A DNA stretch of 48,775 bases from JAWLCA01 sp050485905. GTDB taxonomy: Bacteria > Pseudomonadota > Alphaproteobacteria > Rhodobacterales > Rhodobacteraceae. The translations under genes and the position numbers were made by a program. This document shows, in pieces, positions 43,307 to 48,775 of this stretch (position 1 is the stretch's first letter; each line of letters begins with the position of its first letter). The notes beneath the pieces are model-generated. The model saw only the letters and a program-made list of their open reading frames with translations. It made no database searches and was not told where the DNA came from. The DNA lies in contig JBJHCH010000010.1 in the NCBI GenBank assembly GCA_050485905.1, positions 1 to 48,775 of the forward strand. The letters are read 5' to 3'.

Positions 43307-45184
43307 ATGCCGCAGCGGACCCAGACGGCCGAAAGCCCGCCCTTGACCAAGCCCCCCGAGTCATTGCCTGCGAAAGGCGACTACCGCTCCGGCCCGCTGT
43401 TCCGGCGACTGTGGCACGGCTATCTGAAGCAAAACGCCGGCATGATGGCGCTGGCCTTCGTGCTGATGATGATCGAGGGCTCGACGCTGGGCCTGCTCTC
43501 CTACAGCCTGACGCCGCTGTTCGACCGGGTGTTCGTCGCGGGCGACGGCGATGCGGTGATCTGGGTCGGGCTGTTCATCTTCGGCCTGTTCCTGCTGCGC
43601 GCGGTGCTGTCGCTGATCACCAAGACCCTGCTGACGAAGATCGCGCAGATCACCTCTACCGCGATGCAGGTGGACCTGCTGCGCCACCTGCTGACGCTGG
43701 ATGCCGCGTTCTACCAGACCCACCCGCCCGGCGCGCTGATCGAGCGGGTGCAGGGTGACACGGCGGCGGTGCAGGGGGTCTGGCAGGCGGTCATCATGGG
43801 GCTGGGGCGCGATATCGTCTCGCTCCTGTCGCTGCTGGCGGTGGCGCTGTGGATCGACCCGCTGTGGACGCTGGCCGCGCTGATCGGCGCGCCGCTCTTG
43901 ATCCTGCCGACGCTGGCGGTGCAACGCTACGTCCGGCGCAAGACCGGGTCGATGCGGGCGCAATCGGCCCTGCGCGCGACCCGGCTGGACGAGATCTTCC
44001 ACGGCATCCTGCCGGTAAAGCTGAACCGGCTGGAGAGCTATCAGGCCGGCCGGTTCGAGGCGATCGTGGACACGATCGTGAACGCCAACGTCAAGATGGC
44101 GATGGGGCGCGCGACGATCCCCTCGCTGGTGGATCTGGTCACCGGGATCGGCTTCTTTGCGGTGCTGATGCTGGGCGGAAGCCAGATCATATCCGGCGAG
44201 CGCACGCTGGGCGAGTTCATGGCCTTCTTCACCGCCATGGTGCTGACCTTTCAGCCGCTGCGCCGGCTGGGGGAACTGGCGGGGATCTGGCAGACCGCGG
44301 CGGCCTCGCTGGAGCGGGTCTACCGGATGTTCGATACCGAGCCCACGATCCGCGCCCCCGCCACCCCGCGCCGGGCGGAGAGCGGCGATACCACCATCAC
44401 CTTCGACGACGTGCATCTGGCCTATGGCGATGTGCCGGTGCTGCGCGGGCTGGGCTTCACCGCCGCGCAGGGCCAGACCACCGCGCTGGTCGGCCCGTCG
44501 GGCGCGGGCAAAAGCACCGTCTTCAACCTGCTGGCGCGGCTGATCGACCCGCAATCGGGGCGGATCACGCTGGGCGGTGTGGATCTGGCGGAGATGGACC
44601 CCGGCTGCCTGCGCGATCACTTCTCGGTCGTGACGCAGGATGCGGCGCTGTTCGACGAGACGATCCGCGAGAACATCCTGCTCGGCCGCCGCGACGTGGC
44701 GCCCGACCGGCTGGAGGCGGTGTTGCAGGCCGCCCATGTGGCCGAATTCGTGGACAAGCTGCCGCTGGGCCTCGACACCCCCGCCGGGCCGCGCGGGTCC
44801 GCCCTTTCCGGTGGCCAGCGGCAGCGGGTGGCCATCGCCCGCGCGCTTCTGCGCGACGCGCCGGTGCTGTTGATGGACGAGGCGACGAGCGCGCTGGACG
44901 CGCAATCCGAGGCGCTGGTGCAGGCGGCGCTGGACCGGCTGAGCGCGGGCCGCACCACGCTGGTCATCGCGCACCGGCTGGCCACGGTGCGCGGCGCCGA
45001 CCGCATCGTGGTTATGGATCGCGGCGTGGCGGTCGATCAGGGCAGCCATGACGAGCTGCTGGCCCGCGGCGGGCTTTACGCAGACCTCTGCCGGCTGCAG
45101 TTCGACCGCCCCGGCACTGGACCCGAAGCCGCCGCGACCCTAGCTGACGGGGTCGAACCGGGGGCTGAAGGGGAAAGCGCATGA
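43307..45184 (+). CDS. MsbA-type ABC exporter (fused permease-ATPase)
   Basis: 625 residues from ATG 43307 (no clear ribosome binding site; upstream TTG codons are weaker). Six membrane helices (about 45-310) including YSLTPLFDRVF and the intracellular loop QVDLLRHLLTLDAAFYQTHPPGALIERV precede one ATPase domain with GPSGAGKST, LSGGQRQRV, LLMDEATSALD and the IAHRLATV switch. It is a homodimeric type IV exporter, probably for lipids or a similar amphiphile. Its TGA overlaps the ygfZ ATG. Confidence 0.9.
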   Translation: MPQRTQTAESPPLTKPPESLPAKGDYRSGPLFRRLWHGYLKQNAGMMALAFVLMMIEGSTLGLLSYSLTPLFDRVFVAGDGDAVIWVGLFIFGLFLLRAVLSLITKTLLTKIAQITSTAMQVDLLRHLLTLDAAFYQTHPPGALIERVQGDTAAVQGVWQAVIMGLGRDIVSLLSLLAVALWIDPLWTLAALIGAPLLILPTLAVQRYVRRKTGSMRAQSALRATRLDEIFHGILPVKLNRLESYQAGRFEAIVDTIVNANVKMAMGRATIPSLVDLVTGIGFFAVLMLGGSQIISGERTLGEFMAFFTAMVLTFQPLRRLGELAGIWQTAAASLERVYRMFDTEPTIRAPATPRRAESGDTTITFDDVHLAYGDVPVLRGLGFTAAQGQTTALVGPSGAGKSTVFNLLARLIDPQSGRITLGGVDLAEMDPGCLRDHFSVVTQDAALFDETIRENILLGRRDVAPDRLEAVLQAAHVAEFVDKLPLGLDTPAGPRGSALSGGQRQRVAIARALLRDAPVLLMDEATSALDAQSEALVQAALDRLSAGRTTLVIAHRLATVRGADRIVVMDRGVAVDQGSHDELLARGGLYADLCRLQFDRPGTGPEAAATLADGVEPGAEGESA

Positions 45185-45936
45185 CCGAGGGGGCCACCGA
45201 CCGCAGCCTGCTGGCCGTTACCGGGCCGGATCGGGTGGAGTTCCTGCAGGGGCTGGTCACGAACGACCTGAAGAAGCTGGCCCATGGCCTCGTCTATGCC
45301 GCGATGCTGACGCCGCAGGGCAAGTATCTGGCCGATTTCTTCCTCGTCCCCGCCGGTGACGCCATCCTGATCGACGTGAAGTCCGACCTGGCCGAGGGGC
45401 TGGCGCGGCGGTTGGCGATGTATCGCCTGCGCGCGAAGGTGGAGATTGCGCCAAGCCCGCTGAACGTCCACCGCGGGCTGGGAGAGGCGCCCGCCGACGG
45501 CTTCGCCGACCCGCGCCACCCCGCGCTCGGCTGGCGGGCCTATCGAGAGGCACCGGGCGGGCCACCCGCCATCGACTGGGACGCGATCCGCACCGAACAC
45601 TGCATCCCCGAAACCGGCGTCGAACTGATCCCCGATGACAGCTACATCCTCGAATCCGGGTTCGAGCGTCTGAACGGCGTCGATTTCCGCAAGGGCTGCT
45701 ACGTCGGGCAGGAAGTCACCGCGCGGATGAAGCACAAGACCGAGCTGAAGAAGGGTCTGTTCCCCGTCACGGTTCAGGGCGCGGCCCCGGTCGGCACCGA
45801 GATCCTGACCGACACCGGCAAACCGGCCGGGCGGCTCTTCACGCAATCCGGCGGCCGCGGCATCGCCCATCTGCGGCTCGACCGCGCCACCGGCCCGCTG
45901 ACCGCCGATGCGGCGCAGGTGACGCTGACGGGCTGA
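45181..45936 (+). CDS. ygfZ: tRNA-modifying / Fe-S cluster protein YgfZ
   Basis: 251 residues of the GcvT-like folate-binding family. The N-terminal FLQGLVTNDLKKL and the signature RKGCYVGQEVTARM (Cys173) define YgfZ/IBA57, which assists assembly or repair of certain [4Fe-4S] enzymes with tetrahydrofolate. Cytoplasmic. ATG 45181 overlaps the exporter stop, so it is translationally coupled. Shorter than E. coli YgfZ but usual for alphaproteobacteria. Confidence 0.93.
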   Translation: MTEGATDRSLLAVTGPDRVEFLQGLVTNDLKKLAHGLVYAAMLTPQGKYLADFFLVPAGDAILIDVKSDLAEGLARRLAMYRLRAKVEIAPSPLNVHRGLGEAPADGFADPRHPALGWRAYREAPGGPPAIDWDAIRTEHCIPETGVELIPDDSYILESGFERLNGVDFRKGCYVGQEVTARMKHKTELKKGLFPVTVQGAAPVGTEILTDTGKPAGRLFTQSGGRGIAHLRLDRATGPLTADAAQVTLTG

Positions 45937-45962
45937 CCCGCCTGCCCCCTGAACCGCCTGCC

Positions 45963-46628
45963 CTAGAAGATCTCGGTGATCGGATAGACATGGGTGAGGT
46001 AGAGGTAGAAGAACGCCAGCGAGATCGCCAGGATCACGATCCCCAGCACCGGCGAGGACACTTCCAGCCCGCCGCTGCCCGCCTTGAAGGTGGTGAACAG
46101 CCCACGCCGCGGCGCCTCGCCGGTCTCCGCCTCGGCGGGGGGCGTCGGCGGGCGGCGATGCTCGGCCATGAACTGCAGCCACGAGAAATAGACGCCCAGC
46201 AGCACCAGCGCGATGACCAGATAGAAGATGATCTTGGACGAGAACAGCTGCCAGTCGAACACCGCGCGGCGATGCGCATAGCCGCTCTCGCGGTACTGGT
46301 AATAGGCCGTCAGGCTGGCCTGCAGCGCCGCCATGCCCGCGTCGTCCAGATAGGGCTCCAGCCCCTCCGGCCCCGGGCCGAAGCTGGCGAAGTCGCCCTC
46401 ATGGCTCAGGAAGTCCGCCACCCGGTCGGGGGTCTGCGGCACGAAGATCGGCTCTTCCGGCGCAAAGACGTCGTCGGAAAATGACCCGGCGCCCAGCGGT
46501 TGCCCGCCCTGCAGCGCGCCGAGGCCGGTTCCGCCCATCGGCGGGGTGGCGTCGTTGTCGATCTGCACCTGCGCCACCGCCGCCCCGGCCAGAAACGACA
46601 GCAGCAGGGCGGCAAGGAGGTTTCGCAT
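45963..46628 (-). CDS. Predicted membrane protein of unknown function
   Basis: 221 residues. Signal peptide or first helix (LLAALLLSFLAGAAVAQ), a periplasmic Gly/Pro-rich region with FLSHEGDFASFGPGPEGLEPYL, two membrane helices (about 133-153, IIFYLVIALVLLGVYFSWL; about 195-215, PVLGIVILAISLAFFYLYL) and a Pro-rich cytoplasmic loop between them. The family is not recognised. It starts 3 bases after the stop of the LprI-like gene, so the two form an operon and may act together at the envelope. Confidence 0.75.
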   Translation of the reverse strand: MRNLLAALLLSFLAGAAVAQVQIDNDATPPMGGTGLGALQGGQPLGAGSFSDDVFAPEEPIFVPQTPDRVADFLSHEGDFASFGPGPEGLEPYLDDAGMAALQASLTAYYQYRESGYAHRRAVFDWQLFSSKIIFYLVIALVLLGVYFSWLQFMAEHRRPPTPPAEAETGEAPRRGLFTTFKAGSGGLEVSSPVLGIVILAISLAFFYLYLTHVYPITEIF

Positions 46629-46630
46629 GA

Positions 46631-47350
46631 CTACTGTCCCGTGACGAAGGCGAGCACCCTCAGGTTGTATTCCAGCTGCCGGAAAAACTCATCCGGCGCC
46701 GAGGCTTGCAGCGTCGCGGCCTCATCCGGGCGCAGGAAGGTGCCCCTCAGCCTGGTGAGGCTGTCACTGACACTTCTGCTCCACCGGGCATAGTCCGAGG
46801 GTATCGCCGGGGGTATCGCCGGGGGTATGACCGGGGGTGTGACCGGTTGCACCTGCGCCTGAGCGCCGGCTGCGATTGCCGTGGTCCCGTCGGGAAACAC
46901 CATGACCCGCTGCCCGGTCGCGGGGTCGAACTGTTCCACCACCCCGTCCGGTCGCGGCCGCTCGATCACGCCCTCCGGCGTCACCTGCACCCCTGCGGCG
47001 GCCGCGGGTTGCGGCCCGGGACCCGATGCCAGCCCTGCAAGCCGTTCGATGCGGTCCTGGTAGGCCGTGGTCAGGCAGGTGCGGTTGGCGCCGCAGGCGT
47101 CGCGGTTGCGCAGCCAGTCGCGCTGCGCCGCCGCGAGTTCATCCTGCCAGGCGGGCGGCAGCGACCCCTGCAGCTGTCGGTACTGCCACGCCATGGCTGT
47201 ATCCAGATCGCCAAGCGCGCCGACATCGCAGATGGCGCGCTCGGTCGGGGTCAGTTGCGCGGCGCAGTTGAAACTCGGCTGCGCCACCGCGGGTGCGGCC
47301 AGGGACAGCAGCAGCAGGAGGATCGGGATCAGGGTGCGCGCGGGCAGCAT
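46631..47350 (-). CDS. LprI-like (DUF1311) exported protein
   Basis: 239 residues with a signal peptide (TLIPILLLLLSLAAPAVA). The N-terminal half (25-105) matches the lysozyme-inhibitor LprI domain: FNCAAQLTPTERAICDVGALGDLDTAMAWQYRQL, followed by QRDWLRNRDACGANRTCLTTAYQDRIERL with the paired cysteines. The C-terminal part is proline-rich, including a PPAIPP repeat encoded by a 12-bp tandem repeat. LprI-domain proteins inhibit c-type lysozyme in some bacteria; that role here is inference. It begins 85 bases after efp ends, with the unknown membrane protein following. Confidence 0.85.
   Translation of the reverse strand: MLPARTLIPILLLLLSLAAPAVAQPSFNCAAQLTPTERAICDVGALGDLDTAMAWQYRQLQGSLPPAWQDELAAAQRDWLRNRDACGANRTCLTTAYQDRIERLAGLASGPGPQPAAAAGVQVTPEGVIERPRPDGVVEQFDPATGQRVMVFPDGTTAIAAGAQAQVQPVTPPVIPPAIPPAIPSDYARWSRSVSDSLTRLRGTFLRPDEAATLQASAPDEFFRQLEYNLRVLAFVTGQ
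46801..46846. repeat. 12-bp tandem repeat inside the LprI-like gene
   Basis: About four units of GTATCGCCGGGG with substitutions in units three and four; each unit encodes four residues of the Pro-rich PPAIPPAIPS run. The repeat is in frame, so unit gain or loss would only change linker length. Confidence 0.8.
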
Positions 47351-47435
47351 CGCGGCTTCCCCCTTGTGGCCAGGGCGCGCACAACTGCGCGCGCCTCAGG
47401 CTAACACAAGGTCCGGTCGCGACAAAACGCGGCGC

Positions 47436-47999
47436 TCAGGCGCGCTCGGAATATTCGAAGATCTCGGTGTTGACGATGATATCCTCGCCCTCGCCCACGA
47501 AGGGCGGCACCATGATCCGCACGCCGTTGTCCAGGATCGCGGGCTTGTAGCTGTTGGCCGCCGTCTGGCCCTTCACCACCGGCTCGGTCTCGACGATCCT
47601 GCAGGTCACCTTCTGCGGGATCGCCATGTTCAGCGCCTCCTCGCCGAAATATTCGATCGTCACCGTCATCCCGTCCTGCAGGAACGGCCGGCGGTCGCCC
47701 AGAAGGTCGGCGGGCAGCTCGATCTGCTCGAAGGTCTCCATGTCCATCACCACCAGCATCCCGTCGCTCTCGTACAGGAACTGCTGGTCCTTCTGCTCCA
47801 GCCGCACGCGCTCCACCTTGTCCTCGGACCGGAAGCGTTCGTTCAGCTTGGTGCCGTTGCGCAGGTTCTTCATCTCCACCTGGGCGAATGCCCCGCCCTT
47901 GCCGGGCTTCACATGGTTGACCTTCACCGCCACCCACAACCCGCCGTCATGCTCCAGTATGTTGCCGGGACGGATCTCGTTGCCGTTGATCTTGGGCAT
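47436..47999 (-). CDS. efp: Translation elongation factor P
   Basis: 187 residues with three beta-barrel domains. The N-terminal KOW-like domain has KPGKGGAFAQ, with Lys34 at the tip that is beta-lysylated in many bacteria. The C-terminal OB domains end in GQTAANSYKPAILDNG and FVGEGEDIIVNTE. EF-P rescues ribosomes stalled at polyproline. Length is normal. Its presence is consistent with the Pro-rich neighbours, but the gene is universal. Confidence 0.97.
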   Translation of the reverse strand: MPKINGNEIRPGNILEHDGGLWVAVKVNHVKPGKGGAFAQVEMKNLRNGTKLNERFRSEDKVERVRLEQKDQQFLYESDGMLVVMDMETFEQIELPADLLGDRRPFLQDGMTVTIEYFGEEALNMAIPQKVTCRIVETEPVVKGQTAANSYKPAILDNGVRIMVPPFVGEGEDIIVNTEIFEYSERA

Positions 48000-48040
48000 G
48001 TCGCAAACCTTGCCGAATGGTTGAAGGGGTCTGGGGCGTG

Positions 48041-48069
48041 CCTATATATGCGCTTCGGACCCCGTGCAA
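48041..48069 (-). promoter_or_regulatory. Predicted efp promoter
   Basis: On the minus strand, TTGCAC (48069-48064), a 17-base spacer, then TATAGG (48046-48041) preceded by an AT-rich TATA stretch. Transcription would begin about 35 bases before the efp ATG. Confidence 0.6.
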
Positions 48070-48210
48070 GCAGACCCATCCGGTGGCAAGACCCCGCCGA
48101 TATGCGCCCCGCGCAATGCAGCCATGCCCAAAGGGGATATCGAATCACACCGCATCCGGCGTAGAAAGCCGAACGCCAGAAACGCAAGAGCAAGAACAAA
48201 AGGAAGCAAC

Positions 48211-48531
48211 ATGGCCGATTACGTTGACGGCACCGCCTTCAACTTCGAACAGGGTCAGCGGTCGCGCAAGCTGTTTGCCGCGGTCGTTCTGGCCGCGCTG
48301 GACGATGCCATCGCCGATGACAAGAAATACGGCAACGGGCCGGAACAGATCGCCCGCTGGGCACGCTCGCGCGATGGGCGCGAGGTTCTGTCCTGCGCCG
48401 GGATCGACCCCAACGAACGGGTCGTGAAGGGCCTGATGGATTTCGTCGGCAAGGGCGTGCGCACCTCCGTCGCGCTCTCGCGCGAGGAAAGCGAACGCCG
48501 CCAGGCGATGGAGGCGGCAGAAGCCGCATAA
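48211..48531 (+). CDS. Small conserved protein, DUF6280-like
   Basis: 106 residues from ATG 48211 with AGGA 8 bases upstream. Sequence starts MADYVDGTAFNFEQGQRSRK and contains KYGNGPEQIARWARSRDGRE. It has no signal or membrane segment and is likely helical and cytoplasmic. I recognise it as the DUF6280-type protein conserved in Rhodobacteraceae, though the DUF number is from memory. Function unknown. Divergent from efp and followed by its own terminator. Confidence 0.82.
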   Translation: MADYVDGTAFNFEQGQRSRKLFAAVVLAALDDAIADDKKYGNGPEQIARWARSRDGREVLSCAGIDPNERVVKGLMDFVGKGVRTSVALSREESERRQAMEAAEAA

Positions 48532-48556
48532 GCCCACACCGGGAACCGGTCGGAAC

Positions 48557-48583
48557 ACGCGCGCCCCTTGGGGCGCGCGTTTT
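48557..48583 (+). terminator. Intrinsic terminator of the DUF6280-like gene
   Basis: ACGCGCGCCCC (48557-48567) pairs perfectly with GGGGCGCGCGT (48570-48580) and is followed by TTTTCGTTT. It lies 26 bases after the stop codon. Confidence 0.88.
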
Positions 48584-48696
48584 CGTTTGCGCCACCCCTT
48601 ACCAACCCCTTACCGCCCCGCGCGCCGTTTCGCGGATTCCGCCACACACCCCGCGCATCGGTTATCCTGCGCGTCTTTGCCATCAAGGATGCCCCG

Positions 48697-48775
48697 ATGA
48701 CCGACCAGACCCCCCTTCCCGCCGCCGCCACCCAGATCGCCCTCGTCCCCCTGCCCCTGATCGCCGAGGATCTGC
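48697..48775 (+). CDS. Start of an unidentified gene, cut by the window edge
   Basis: An ATG at 48697 opens a frame of 26 codons to the window end, encoding MTDQTPLPAAATQIALVPLP and a few more residues. Only weak ribosome binding is seen (CAAGGAT 12 bases upstream). Too short to assign a family. The 113 bases between the terminator and this start hold no other feature. Confidence 0.5.
   Translation, partial: MTDQTPLPAAATQIALVPLPLIAEDL

Overview
The window looks like chromosomal DNA of an alphaproteobacterium of the Rhodobacteraceae/Paracoccaceae type (Rhodobacter, Paracoccus and relatives). The coding DNA is very GC-rich. A complete ccoNOQP-ccoGHIS locus sits next to a universal stress gene, fnrL and hemN, which is the classical order in that group, and a membrane-anchored cytochrome c552 and a DUF6280-type small protein fit the same assignment. 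The genus cannot be fixed from the sequence alone.

Layout: 1-1475 is the end of an FtsX-type ABC permease; 1632-1961 is a small cysteine-rich orphan. 1966-9912 (minus) is the cbb3 oxidase block: ccoN-O-Q-P (structural), then ccoG-H-I-S (assembly and copper loading). Four TTGAY-N4-RTCAA FnrL boxes lie ahead of ccoG, between ccoN and the divergent usp gene (two), and between fnrL and hemN. FnrL is therefore predicted to switch on the high-affinity oxidase and oxygen-independent haem synthesis under low oxygen. 13152-15316 holds two copies of a nested palindromic repeat flanking a secreted protein with an aerolysin/ETX-MTX2-like region, a DM9 (DUF3421) lectin-like pair and a peptidoglycan-binding tail. 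15321-21194 (minus) is a yejABEF peptide/microcin C importer. 21378-25928 has cycM, pheA, nudC and a cyclic-nucleotide phosphodiesterase. 26102-29209 is an NMT1/THI5-like ABC importer plus a PaaI thioesterase. 29196-33781 (minus) is an ornithine/lysine decarboxylase, an orphan molybdenum hydroxylase large subunit and a DUF2235 hydrolase, with a divergent Lrp/AsnC regulator. 34436-35747 has two related membrane proteins, followed by valS, a RIME-like element, a triple SH3b protein and a hisC-like aminotransferase. 41056-42006 holds a third copy of the nested palindromic repeat, split in its centre by a lower-GC HEPN-like gene. The window closes with a serine/alanine-glyoxylate-type aminotransferase, an ABC exporter with ygfZ, an LprI-like protein with a membrane partner, efp, a DUF6280-type gene and the start of one more gene.

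The most unusual content is the repeat family. All six half-elements place a 14-bp palindrome core and a TTCTGTTTACCTG arm the same distance apart, and both loci where it occurs carry an accessory gene placed between two otherwise convergent housekeeping genes. The enclosed natterin-like protein is the second item most worth follow-up.
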